A DNA stretch of 64,000 nt from Anthostomella pinea (GCA_963556695.1 CAUWAG010000007.1:4216001-4280000); one strand, 5' to 3'. Counted from the first letter of the stretch, positions 1 through 11,866 are shown. The notes: generated by a model from the sequence alone, not told the origin. Translations and numbers: made by a program.

Positions 1-1458
1 AGCGACACGAGCTCTTGTTCTGAAGCTGACGCTCCGCCGTCCTCCAACGGTACTGGGGAGATTTCGTCATCATCCGTGACATCTTCAAAGTACGGTTGAC
101 GGTACTTTAGGGTGATTCCGTCATCATCCGTGACATCTTCAAAGTACGGTTGACAGTACTTCACGGCCGTTGATGGTCGAACTGTGGTGGCCGGTGATAT
201 TTCATCTGCGTTTGCAGTCACGGCTTTGAGAGTCTCATCACAACTCCTCACTCCCAATGGCGTCGACATCGTAGTCGCAACTCCTCCCCAATTGATAGTT
301 GGTGTTGTGGAGGCAGTACCTCGTCAGCATATGAAGTTGAACAGACAAGTTGTACTCACCACTGGGCTGTATTGACTGCATCACAAGGACGGGCCATCAC
401 CATCCCGGTATGGCTGCTTGTTAGGGTGGCTGACATTCGATTGCCCGACTGCGGCGACATCAGCTTCAATACGAAATCTCGCCCGTCTTCGGTGAGGTGT
501 GGTTCCAGTCTCGAAGTTGGAAAATCGACTTGACCGTAGGTGTAACGGAAAAGAACATTGAGGTCCTGAAATATCGTCTCATGAGTCGTCATTCTGTAGA
601 TGACTGCGCCAAGCGACCACATGTCCACGGCAAAGGTGTAAGTGCCGCTTCCACCATCTGTGCCAATTCCAATCGCTTCTGGGGCTGCATAGCCGAGGGT
701 CCCTTGCTGTAGTGTACGTAGTGTGGTAACGCCCTGCTGCCTTCGTTTGCTGATGCCGAAGTCGGCGATTTTGACAAACCACGCAGGGCTTGGAGTGACG
801 ACCATTATATTCTGATATAGTCAGTTCTCATCCATGGGTTATTCAGACAAGTGTTCATCTAGAAGGTAATACTCACTCCTGGCTTAAGATCTCGATGGAC
901 GAATCCATTACTGTGCATATATGTGAGGCCCTCTAGCACTTGTACAGTGATTTGCTGTACCTCAGGTTCCGGTAATGACTGGGTGAAATGTTTCTGCAAG
1001 TCCCCGTGTTGAAGATACTCCATAGTGATGAATACCGAGTCCCCAGACTCATACTAGCCGTCTGATCGCACGAAGCAATGTGCATACTGCAACCTAATGT
1101 CAGCACAGGTAGCAAGCAGCTTGCGAGTTCAACTAGCTCAGACCTTTGGGTGAGAGAACTTGACAATGGCCTCGAGTTCCCTCGAATAATCCAACTCTTC
1201 TCCGACCACGACATATTTCCTGACCTCCTTTACGGCCCTCAACCTCTGATCGCACCTCTCTCGGTAGACGGTGCCAAAAGCCCCTTGGCCGAGGAAGGCT
1301 GTGGGGCCATCGCGAAACCAACGCTCTGTTCTGCGCACCAGTCTTTCGCGTGCAGTGTGTCCAGTGCTGTAGTATACGTGCTCGGTAAATTGAGGGGTTA
1401 CGACAGTTTCGATTTTGGAGTCCTGCACGAGGTCTGAGAGCAGTCGCTCTGGAGGCAT
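1..1458 (-). pseudogene. Serine/threonine protein kinase gene with an in-frame stop; 3' end runs off the window
   Basis: Read on the minus strand, three exons make a eukaryotic protein kinase domain. Exon 1 (1144-1458) holds the glycine-rich loop GQGAFGTVY and the lysine in AVKEV. Exon 2 (877-1086) holds MEYLQHGDL and the catalytic HRDLKPG. Exon 3 (360-811) holds NIMVV, the DFG of IADFGISK, GTLGYAAPEA and DMWSLG. Introns are inferred at 1087-1143 and 812-876. Exon 2 contains a TAG at 1054-1056, where relatives usually have Trp before YE(S/G), so a TGG-to-TAG change is likely and the kinase should be truncated before its catalytic loop. Splicing to the AG at the stop itself would avoid it, but would delete about 11 conserved residues. 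After 360 a GTGAGT donor leads into an open frame that continues to the window edge; its acceptor is unclear. The substrate is unknown. Confidence 0.72.
64..161. repeat. Two tandem 54-bp-spaced repeats in the kinase 3' coding region
   Basis: Positions 64-107 and 118-161 are near-identical 44-bp copies with a period of 54 bp. Read on the minus strand they encode an 18-residue unit twice, centred on QPYFEDVTDDD. The period is a multiple of three, so the repeat is frame-neutral, as expected of a low-complexity acidic tail on the kinase. Confidence 0.7.
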
Positions 1459-3182
1459 ATTCGGATTTGTCGGGATGGGGCGTCAGTCATCGGAGAGGTG
1501 CGGCGCTTGGGCGGTATAACATGAGACACGGAACTTCGACAGCGGCAAGTCCCAACAAGTCTGAATTTCGACACAGTGATCTACCAAGAAAGCCTTGGAT
1601 GAACAGGACAACATTGTAGAATGGAGGAACTATTCAACGCACCTGTTCCAGAGCGGGGTTGTGCTGAGCGGTAGCTGCAGGCTGGCGGAGGTACGTACTT
1701 TCTGCGGACATACCTGTAGGTAACACTGCATTGCATCTGTCCAAGATCCAACCTCTTGAACGCTTCAGGAACGCAGCAGATATCCGACTTGCCGTATAGA
1801 CCATGACCACTGACTGCCGATTCCATCCATATGGTTCTTGAGATGTTAGAAGGACACTTCTGAGAATGGGATACTATATTCAATCTTGTCGTCGTTGAGG
1901 TACGTATCGTGACCCAATATCGTCTGACCTACGGGCAGAGTATCGACACGTTTGTCCAGGACCGATCGGGATCGGGGTTGGGCGCTCCATGCATCATCTC
2001 GACGTACCTCGCAATGGGCGGCTTTCTTCCCACAACGCTTCTGATACTCATCCCCATCTGTGACACAGTCGTTAACATCATTGGAGCTAGAGTCGAGGCT
2101 ACCTCGCTTGCTGTAAACTTGAAGCCATGAGAGCCCGAGACAGTCCAGACGTTGTTGCCACTAATCAAGGCCAACTGGCAGCCAGAGCTCAGCATTCTGT
2201 AATCTCGAAGGTGAATCCGGTGATGCCTGTTGATCATAGACAGCCCATCTGACTCCAGCAATATCATTTGCAGATTTCGTCCCTGAGCCTCACACCCAGG
2301 CTCACAAGACTATAACATCGCGAAAGGCTACCATCGCCTCAGGTCTACGAGGACTGCGGTCATCGGATCCCTGGTGTTTGGTTATCCGTTCGCAAGAAAC
2401 CATGGCTTACACAACCTTCTGGCTCTGACCCATTGGTGCATTAGTGCATTAGGCGTTCCGAGTCAGGGCTTGTGCCTAGAATGGGAGCATCATGTGATGG
2501 TTTGGGCTTCGTCTGTCGTCCGATGCGCGTTTAAAGCTGATGGACCAGAGGCCTAGCTACGACGAAGTACCCCCTGGACGGGAAAGGCGCGAGCGTGATG
2601 TTCTGTTAGGGCCCACGGGAGGGGCGAGCTGCCCAAGGTGTGAGAAGAGCAAATGCTGCCTCGTGATTGTGGTGCTTTCTACGCAAAGAAGACTGATTCT
2701 TGGCTCAGAGAGTTTCCGTACGGACACGCAAGGGAGGGTCCATTGCGCCAATAATAAAGTCCAACGTGGGAAGTGCAAGATGTAGACAGAAGAAAGGGAG
2801 TCCAGGTATTTACCAAGGTATGGGAGGAAGTGAGTGAGTCCAGTCGGTTTAAGAGGGAGCGGACCTCGGGAAGTCACCACGTGTGAGAACTGCATGTGGG
2901 GTCATTTGATGGCAGCAGCGACGGTGGAACGTGCGCACCTTCCCAAGCACTCAGGGGCTGTCTCCGATTGGTCAGGTGCAAGTGGTCCGGGCCCCACCTG
3001 CAATCGCCAAATCCGTCAGCGGGACAATCCATTGTTCTGCCGGTTGAGACCAATTCTGCTTGCCCACGCGCATTTTTGTCGAGTTTCAACTTTCCTGCTT
3101 CTCCCTCCGCAAACCCAACACCTATCACAGCCCATCCCAACGCGTCATTGCGATCGCGACCGCGACTGTGCGAACCGCCCTG
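1459..3182. other. Spacer between kinase and poly(A) polymerase
   Basis: No complete gene is seen. On the minus strand 1929-2267 is open and is followed by a short shifted frame. The segments DGLSMINRHHRI and NNVWTVS faintly resemble an FHA domain, which often precedes this kinase type in fungi, but no continuous model can be built. The part near 2880-3180 is the probable promoter and leader of the downstream gene; it has a CACGTG at 2879-2884 and CT-rich tracts. Confidence 0.4.
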
Positions 3183-5708
3183 ATGTATGGAGATAACCGC
3201 TATGCATCGTCCTCATCAGGACCTCCTCCGCCGCATGCTCCTCCGCAGTACCACTACGACGGACACAACAGCCAACAGCCGTATCCGGCGTACCCATCGT
3301 ACTCATCGCATCCCCCGCCGCCTCCTCCCCCTGCTCGACAATGGGACGAGAGACCTCCCGCGCCTCCGGGAGGTAGTCGCGATTTGTACCACCCGCAGGA
3401 GCGACGCGATGATCCCTCATCCCGCGGCCCATACTCAGGTCGGCGCCAGTCTTCCTCCAACGGCCCGCCTAGAGACTACCGTGACGATGTTCATCCGCCC
3501 CAGTCCGACTTTTCTTTCCGCGTAGAACGTCCTCCTGTTGTTGACTCATGGCGACCATTTGATTCGTATGATAGCAATTACCGCTCTGACAACTGGGACT
3601 CTGCCACTCATCACGGAGACAGACAAGGTGATCGCAGTGACTCGCACCGACCGCGTCGTCAGGAGAATGGCCGACCGGCTGCTGGTGGACGCGACGGATA
3701 TCGAGGTGGTCGGGCCACTCGAGGGCGCGGGGGTCCTAATGCGCGAGGCAGAGAAAAGCCCCATCACCGATTGCTCTTGTCCAAGAAACATGATCAGGGT
3801 GAACTGATGCTGGGAGATAGAACTGGTCGAGTAACATACCGAGATGTCGATGCGCTTTCCGATAGTGACGAGGCAGCCATGGATATCTCTGACAATTCTG
3901 ACTCAGGCATCGCCGAGCCCGCAAACAAACGCGCGCGCACAACGGCCCCCGCCACAAACCCTGAGGACGATATCCCCAGATGGTCCAATCCAGACCCATA
4001 CACTGCACTTCCTCCTCCCGATGAGTCTACGCGCAAGAAGAAGGATATGGTCCATCTAATCCGAAAAGCGCGCGTAGAAGCAGAAACAAAGCCCGCTGTG
4101 CAACCTGAGGCCGCTGATTTCATATCTTGCGATTTCAGTGATGATGACGACCGCAGCAAGCAAATGAGCAGAACAACACAGCACTCCGGGAATGACACTG
4201 GCAAAGGTGTGCCTAACGCGCCTACTGGACCACGCGCCGCCCCATCCACACTCCCTCCCAAGCCTGTTTTCAATCGCGAACGGGCTTCTTCGCTTCCAAC
4301 CTCGGCACCATCTGGGCCAGCGCAACTTCCCAAATCCGCCAAACAGGCTGGCAAGAAAGCCGTCGTCGATCTCACCCCATCAGCAGCACTAGGCAACCGC
4401 AAGCGGACCTTCGACGATCAAATCAAACTGCCACACGCATCCTTGAAAAAGGCCACCAAAATGGCCTCAGGCGGTAACGTGGTCGCGAACTGGCAACCGG
4501 CAGCTGGGGAGGACCCTTTGCCCTGGGCCACCACCGATCATTCTGCGACGCGCAACATGGGAACCAGGTAAGCCGCATTCCTGGCGTTGATGCTATGATG
4601 CGTGCTAATGCGCTTCCTAGACTGCACAAGGAGATCATGGACTTTTACGATTTCGTCCGCCCTCGCGAGTTCGAAGAGCATGTGCGCAATGAAATGCTCA
4701 CCAAACTTGAGGCCCTCGTCCAGAGAAAGTGGCCCGATGCCACCATCTTTCCATTTGGATCCTTCATGTCTGGTCTGTACCTTCCCACTGCGGACATGGA
4801 CATTGCGATCTGCTCGAAGGGTTATATCGACAAGGGAATCCCGAAGTATGACAGGACCAAGTCTCTGTATATCCTCAAGGCCCATCTTACGAATCACAAA
4901 GTAGCTTACCGAGACGAGATCGAACTCATCACCAAGGCGAAGGTGCCACTTGTCAAGTACACTGACGACGAGACTGCTTTGAAAGTCGACATCTCATTCG
5001 AGAAGACCGACGGATACAAGGCCATCCAGACCTTCCTCGACTGGAAGGCCAAGTACCCCGCGATGCCCATCTTAGTATCTGTCATCAAGCATTTCTTGCT
5101 TATGAGAGGCTTGAATGAGCCCGTCAATGGCGGCATTGGAGGATTCTCTGTCATCTGTATGGTCGTCAACCTGCTGCACCAGAACCCCCAGGTTCAGAGT
5201 AGATCCATGCTGCCCGAGCATCATCTCAATGAGCTTCTGATGGAGTTCTTTGACTTGTACGGCAATCGTTTCAAATTTGAGACGACGGCAATCCGTATGA
5301 ATCCGCCGGGATTCGTCAGGAAGGTGTGTTATCCAAGGAATGTAAAGGGAAGCTGAGCTAATCACGGTTACATAGGGCGAGGCAGGTCCCATGGTCTACC
5401 GCAATTACGATCGACTGTCCATCATCGACCCGAACAACCCCGGGAATGATATTGCTGGTGGCTCATCGAATACCCCAGTCATTCTGCGTCACTTTTCTAA
5501 TGCACACAAGATGTTGCAGGAGAGAATGTCCAAACTTGCCAAAGAGGACGGCCCGATGGCCTCAGACCAGTGGAAAAGTACTATTCTGGGCCCGCTGTTT
5601 GCAGGCAGATACTCAATCTTCCAGACTCAGCGAAACTACCTTGGAAAGCTAGCCAAACAGGGACTCCCCGAATACGGTGCTCAAGAAGTGGAACAGGTTA
5701 ACTGGTAG
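3183..5708 (+). CDS. Non-canonical poly(A) polymerase, Trf4/Cid14 type
   Basis: Three exons (3183-4567, 4621-5323, 5376-5708) give 806 aa. The Trf4/5-Cid14 family adds short poly(A) tails to nuclear RNAs in the TRAMP complex and so marks them for exosome decay. The first ~460 residues are disordered: Pro/Tyr-rich at the start, an RG-rich patch near residues 170-190 (GGRATRGRGG), then acidic stretches. The catalytic nucleotidyltransferase domain starts near residue 465. It has FPFGSFMSGLYLP, two metal-binding aspartates in TADMDIA (about D520 and D522) and the third in LKVDISFEK (about D585). The PAP-associated core follows with GGIGGFSVICMVV. Both introns have clean GT-AG ends and keep frame. 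The ATG at 3183 is chosen because the frame upstream lacks another good start and is not protein-like. Confidence 0.9.
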
Positions 5709-8455
5709 GGCTCGTCAGCGCCATATGAGCAGCTGTTGAACTTACGTGGAGACCAACGAAGAGTTCTTCGCGTGGCCCCTTGTAGCATACGAACGATGAC
5801 ATCCATCAACGTTCTGCTTCACTCCTGGACTCTTGGCTGGCAATGAGTATTACGAGGCAACGACACAATACGACGAAAACGGCAATTTGAAGCTCGAGAT
5901 GGACTCGATACCGGGATTGGCGGCCACCCGCAAGACAGTCGAATCGGACTCGTGAAGAAAAGGCGTTACCGGAGGTGTCGTTTACAGGAGATACCCATTC
6001 TGCTTTGCAGGTTTCCTTCTGCTTCACCGACTCTGTTTCATTTACTTATGTAGTATAGTATGTAGGGTCTGTGGGCGGACACCACCACGTTGCCGTCGAC
6101 AGCCCTACCTCTTTTCCCACCCTTTGCTCCACCACATCGGATCGACTAGGATCGATGGTTTATAGCCAAGTGGCGAGGGAAGAAATAGTACATGGCATTC
6201 TCACATACAGCCCATTCGACGGGCACACTCCAGTGGAGAGCCGTGGTGACCTACTAATCGAAACATGCCGACCTGTATTATGAGTAATCGGGTCAACCGG
6301 CACCTGTGCAGCAAGAAGCGAGTTGTGACACACTAACATTGTCTAGGGATTATGGGATCTGGACTTAGCCCACCCGGCCTCTCCATTATAGGTGGAAGGT
6401 CGGCGGCGATTCTGTCGCATCCTGCGGTGTCTGATGACACCACCTTTTCTCACCGGGTGCTGGACTGCGTGTCCGGCTTCGGAGAGGATATCAAGCTGTT
6501 TCCTGGGCTGCAATGGTCCTGCGGGTACGCGGTAGGTAAGTACGCTGTCGCGTTGCATGAGCTGCTTTCGCTGCAGTCGCGTCTGGTGGCCAGTCCCTTC
6601 CCATCTCCTCATGCACAATACGACTGTGACGTCACGACGGAGAGCTGGAAGTGTTCTTGTACTCGGGCAGTCAATGGCCACGAGGATGGGTCCCGCCGTC
6701 TTCCTTGCCTGTAGGACGCAGTTCTAAGCTGTGGTTATCCCAAATGATATCTACTGGGTAGGTACTGTTCTTCTGTCTGCCCTTCAATAAAGCTTTTGTA
6801 CCTGTATCTGCCACCATTTCCACTGTGCAACCAAACAATACTTCTTTTCTGAGCCGCTCGTTAATGGCGTACGGGCTCGCCGACTAGAGGTCCGGGGATC
6901 TGTTCGGCGGTCACGACTCCTAGTGCGTTGGGCCAGTCATACGTCTATCATGTTACTGTTCGCTTCACTACACAGTTTGTGCAGACTGATGGACCACAGC
7001 GTCGGGCCAGCCGCCCCTCCGCAATGCAAAGACGCCCAGTATCGACGGGGAAGGAGCTGGGATCCATGCACTTGATGTGTAGAAATAAGCATTTGACGTG
7101 GGTATATAATGTGGAGATGCGGGGAAGGGAACAACTTGAGGCTCTGAACAAACTTCGCCTCGACTTCAATGACGGGATTGCCACTCACGACCCAGGTGCC
7201 AGCTCCGACGCATCAGACCGATGGACCATAAAGCTTCGACCTGGTCACGCTACTCCGGCCCGTCTTAGTCCAAAGATCGTCTGAGTACATCGGCCGAGGG
7301 GACGCCGGAGCTGGGTGCTGGGGGGAGCTGGGACGAGCAGATGGCGCTGGCCTTGGGACAACAGACTGTCAGGGACGGCATCTTCATTCCGCTGGCTGGA
7401 TGATTGCCCCTTGATCATCGTCACCTCCCGTAGGCAAGCCTGAGGTTCATCTCCGTAATGAAGCCACATGGCTCTGCAGTTCTGTCACGCACCACGAGCC
7501 AATCGAAGTGCTGGCCTCATGCGGCGAGATACAGACGGCAGAGAACCCCGCGGGCCGTTCCTAGACCACGATGTCGCTTACGGGCTTCGGCATCACGCAT
7601 GAATATAACCCCATACGTATCGTTGACGTCTGACTGGCCTCGTCCTCTATATACTACGCCTAAACCCATACAGTACAGCACAACATGTCGTCTACCGCAG
7701 CAAGAAAGACCATACGGGGTTGCCGGTTTTAGGGGTTCGTCCCCCTGAGCTTGTGTACAACGTGGATTCGTCTGACTGCAATACATAGCACAAGCCTCTC
7801 CAGCTCTGGGTCACCAGCAGCCATGATGACCACGACCCGTTGAACGGCTACCAGAAATAGGGGGAAATTCATTGGATTCCAAAGTACCCAAGCCAATCGA
7901 TGAATCGATGAATCGATGAAACCATCAAAGGAACTATATCAATGCACTTCTACATTGCATTATTGGTGTTGACCCATGGCAGGCTGGACCTCGCTGACTG
8001 ACTCTTCGTCCGAGCCCAGCTTGCAAGCAGCAGGAAGCATATCTGTCGCTAAGAGTCGGTCCGTCACAGTGAATCAGATGAAAGGGTACACAGACTCTAT
8101 TGCATTCACTTGGGGCCACATGGCAGCCTCTCTCTCGGATGTAAGCGATATTCACCCGCTGGCATGTTACGCCTCGTGAGTGAGAAGTCGTGCAAAGGCG
8201 GCTGTCCCATCCCATCACAAAGGTTATTGCGCTGTCACACAATGTTTGCTTGATGGTGGTTTGCACTCAACAAGGCAGCTCTTGTGATATTCGTTGCCCA
8301 GTCGCTTGCGTGCAGCAGCCTCACGTGGCAGAGGTCAAAAAAACAATTTTCTTATTACCACAAACCTGGGTGCACATCCTCACTCAACCTGCCACGAACC
8401 ACTTCGCACCTACAAACCTCCTGCTTCTCTCCATTCGAATCCAATCCCCGCCGCC
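5709..8455. other. Long spacer, no gene supported
   Basis: Open frames here are short, overlap on both strands and match no family I know. An AATAAA at 6786-6791 could serve a transcript end. A short imperfect repeat of GAATCGAT lies near 7896-7920. The last few hundred bases are the probable promoter of the hexose transporter; CCCCGC just before its ATG fits a CreA-type SYGGRG core, though one site alone is weak evidence. Confidence 0.4.
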
Positions 8456-10643
8456 ATGTTTCAGGCAAACAATGTCTACTTCATCTGCGCATTTGCCGCC
8501 ATTGGTTCGTACCTTACTCTTTCGTGCATCCCTTCAGTTGGAAAACTGCACCTGGCGCAACGACTAACTCTTGTCTACCTACCAGGTGGTGGACTGTTCG
8601 GCTTCGACATCAGCTCCATGAGCGGTGTCCTGGGTACCCAAGCCTACAAGCGGTACTTTGGCAACCCGGTCTCATACCAACAAGGCGGCATCACTGCTTC
8701 CATGCCCGCTGGCTCTCTTGTCGGCAAGTCTCACACCCGCGCGCGAACATCTCCCAGCTTTGAGGAGAGCCCAGTCTGACCTCGTGAATAGGTTCGCTCG
8801 CAAGCTCTTTCATTGCCGACAAGTACTCTCGGAAGGTCGCGCTCCAGGTTGCTTGCATCCTGTGGATTATCGGCTCAATGTAAGTCGACCTTGGACCATA
8901 CTGGTTCATCCAAGTCCTCAGATCAAGCTGCATTGCAGCCGGAATAGGATGACCGTTCACTAACGATGACTAGCATCCAATGTGCCTCCACGGGCGTTGG
9001 CATGCTTTGCGCCGGCCGTGTCATCGCAGGTCTCTGTGTCGGTATTGCCTCTTCCATCGTCCCCGTCTACCAGTCCGAAGTCGCCCCCAAGGAAATCCGC
9101 GGTCGCGTTGTCTCTCTGCAGCAATGGGCCATCACCTGGGGCATCCTCATCCAATACTTCATCCAGTATGGTGCGGCGCAAGTTGGCGGTGGTCCAGACG
9201 ATCTGAACCAGCCCGAGGCCGCCTTTCGCATCCCGTGGGCCATCCAGATGATCCCGGCTTTCATCCTCCTGATCGGCCTTTTCTTCTTTCCCTACAGCCC
9301 GCGCTGGCTGGCGTCGAAGGATCGCTGGGAGGAGGCGATCAAGGTGCTTGCGCTGCTGCATGCCAACGGTGACGTCAATCATCCCAAGGTCCTGGCCGAG
9401 TACAAGGAGATCGAGGAGGCGCTGCGGTTCGAGAAGCAAGAGGCTGTTTCTAGCTTCAATGCCTTGGCTCGGCCGCGGATTTTCAAGAGAGTGTTGCTGG
9501 GTATGAGTATCCAGATGTGGTCCCAGGTAAGTCCCGAAGTGATATCGACTTCATTATTCTATTCCTTTCATTGGGAGCCTAGGATGCTAACACATGACAA
9601 CTCGTAGCTGTGCGGAATGAACATCATGATGGTCAGTGCATTTCAGAGTCTCTCGTTACCCCCTTATGACAATGTCTTGGGAGACAACTTCCTATCCTAG
9701 CCTGTGCCAGGAGCCCTTCTTCTACATGCATCTGGGCTTCTTGCTTCTTGTTACAATATCTGAAAGAAATAATTGCTGACTCTAGCTTGCTGATAGTACT
9801 ACATCGTCTACATCATGGAAGCTGCCAACATCGCGTCTCCCCTGACCACCGCTTCGATCCAATATGTCATCAACGTCGTCTTGACCCTCCCGGCAATACT
9901 CTACCTTGACAAGTTTGGACGCCGGCCTGCTTTGATCTTCGGAGCTTTCTTCATGATGGTGTTCCTTTTCACTTCTGGTAAGTTCCTCGTCTGAGTCGCC
10001 TCCACTGTAGATATTGTTACTGGCTAACAGATGAAACAACAAAGGTGCACTCCAAGCCGTGTATGGCCAACCGAGCGCAAGCAGCGACGTCACCTGGATT
10101 GTATTGGACAACACGCCCGTCTCAGCCGGCATAATCGCCTGCTCGTACCTCTTCGTCGCCGTCTTCGCCACGACCTGGGGCCCGACTTCCTGGACGTACC
10201 CGGCCGAGATCTTCCCGTCCAAGGTGCGCGCCAAGGCGGTCAGCCTGTCAACGGCGTCGAACTGGTTCTGGAACATGATCCTGGCCTTCGCGGTCCCGCC
10301 GCTGCTCTGGAGCATTAACTGGAAGATGTACATGATCTTCGCCGCGTTCAACGGTGCTGCTTGTGTGCATATGGCCCTGCTCGCGCCTGAAACCAAGGGT
10401 TATACGCTGGAGGAAATGGATGAGGTCTTCGACTCGGGCCTGCCGGCCTGGAAGACGCGCACCAATCCCAGTCACCTCGATCAGCTGCGCGAGGATATCG
10501 AGAAGGGCGAGCTTAACGTTGCTGTTCCGGGAAATGGTGGTGGCAATGCTATGGCTGCGACTACGGCTGCTACTACGACGACGGAGAATGCGGCGACTTC
10601 GCCTGCTGCTGGGGAGGACAAGGAGACTAAGGCTGCTGTCTAG
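8456..10643 (+). CDS. MFS hexose transporter (sugar porter family)
   Basis: Seven exons (8456-8504, 8586-8723, 8792-8879, 8974-9526, 9608-9631, 9797-9977, 10045-10643) give 543 aa, the usual size for a 12-helix plasma-membrane sugar porter. Family marks are GGGLFGFDISSMSG in helix 1, PVYQSEVAPKEIRGR, PYSPRWL after helix 6 (PESPR-like), DKFGRRPAL, the TWGPTSWTYPAEIFP stretch and PETKGYTLEEMDEVF at the end. It most resembles fungal high-affinity monosaccharide transporters that take up glucose by proton symport. The intron at 8724-8791 begins GCAAGT, a GC-AG intron, and is needed to keep frame. Exon 5 is only 24 nt. The last ~50 residues are Ala/Thr-rich and probably variable. The gene ends 14 bp before a solo LTR. 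Confidence 0.93.
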
Positions 10644-10657
10644 AATCTTTGCTTGGC

Positions 10658-11177
10658 TGTGACGAGCCGTCTAACCTATAAGGCTAACGTTAAAGGGTTC
10701 TATAGGGTTTATGTTCTGAGGTAAGTCAACACAAAGGATTATAGAGGCTTCTGTCAACTAGAAGACACTCAGATGCTGGGGCTTGGTCTGATCCAGGGGA
10801 TCACTGTATAGTCGAGTCGTCAGGAGATTTCTCCCACCTTAGGGTTGGCTAAGATGCTTAGATTGATCATTGAGATAGAGACTGTCTATCTATCTAATTA
10901 GGAGATGTCTATCCTTATATATCCAATCTCTCTCTCACTAATGAGATGTGTTCACTATTGCTCGCGTGATCAGAAGTGAGCAACCTTCCCTTGCTCACCA
11001 TTGCTCGCGTGAGCAGACGTGAGCAACTCTAGTCACGTGATCCTGACTTCCTGGATCACGTGTCTGGATGCCCTGCGCTGTTCTGTATTGTGTCCCCTTT
11101 CTAATTGGGTTCCCTCATAGGTCATCCTTTTCCCTTCAGGCCTGCCAACGGGCCCGTGGTATTGTTGGTTCGTAACA
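10658..11177. mobile_element. Solo LTR of a retrotransposon with 5-bp target duplication
   Basis: The 520-bp segment begins TGTGACGA and ends TCGTAACA, an 8-bp terminal inverted repeat with one mismatch and the TG...CA ends of LTRs. It is flanked by identical 5-bp repeats TTGGC at 10653-10657 and 11178-11182, the usual target duplication of LTR elements. No coding or internal domain is present, so it reads as a solo LTR left by LTR-LTR recombination. Inside it are two similar 34-bp copies (10951-10984 and 10994-11027) and a CACGTG palindrome. It starts 14 bp after the transporter stop codon and so probably supplies that gene's 3' UTR. Element family (gypsy or copia) cannot be decided. Confidence 0.72.
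11034..11062. repeat. Perfect 10-bp inverted repeat with CACGTG ends
   Basis: CACGTGATCC at 11034-11043 and GGATCACGTG at 11053-11062 are exact reverse complements around a 9-base spacer. It lies within the solo LTR and gives two E-box/bHLH-type CACGTG cores; it may be part of the LTR promoter. Confidence 0.8.
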
Positions 11178-11182
11178 TTGGC

Positions 11183-11854
11183 GTAAGGGATGGGTGAGAT
11201 TAGGTGGATGCTGGTTTTGGTTGGCTCCTGGTTCTTTGCCTGGGGGTGGATCCGGTCAGCTTTGATACCACTTTGGTGCACACCCGGTCTTGATCAGGGT
11301 GATTGATGTCCTGCAGGAAAGCAGGTAGTTAGACAAGGTAGCTGGTTAGGTTACCTTACTCATGAGAATTCTGAAGTTATGACTTCTATGAAATCGACTG
11401 TCCACGGGACGCTGCTGATGTGGTATGACATGGTATGATCATGTTAAAGAAAGCGACACGGGTCCATCAAGCGATTCCATAACAGCAGTGGGATCTTTGA
11501 TTTGTTCCAACATATCGATTCCTTCCGGTTCTGGAATGGCAACGTCGTTGAGCTTCTCGACGTTGTCCGATGCCCTCTTCAGATACTTCAGCAGGCTTGC
11601 TGTTCCAAGGTTGCTCTCAAAAGCCTCATGCATTTCGACTAGCTCCTGTTCCAAGTCATGCAATCAGTTGGGGGGCTAAATGGGTAGTAATCGGGCGCCG
11701 CCCAGTATCCTAGATGGGCACGTGGAAAATTAGGCGTGGCCCAGCGAATAGAGAAATGGCTAATTCAAGGCGTCCGCATAGCAAACATTATTGGATGACG
11801 TCCCATTGAGCACGAACTAGCGGTGATGGACGTGTGCACTCGGTGACCCTATCT
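11183..11854. other. Spacer between solo LTR and truncated SINE
   Basis: No gene is supported. A minus-strand frame at 11439-11663 has a helical, acidic look (74 codons) but has no recognisable domain or splice partners. Confidence 0.35.
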
Positions 11855-11866
11855 AAGCACCCTGGC

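Noticed and set aside
3794..4402. 202-codon minus-strand frame
   Set aside because: Antisense shadow of the poly(A) polymerase N-terminal region.
11254..11275. Primer-binding-site-like TGGTATCAAAGC on the minus strand near the LTR
   Set aside because: It is about 80 bp outside the LTR end and on the far side of the target duplication, so it is not placed as a PBS of this element.
11439..11663. 74-codon minus-strand frame with a helical look
   Set aside because: No domain, no splice partners, no homologue known to me; too short to support.
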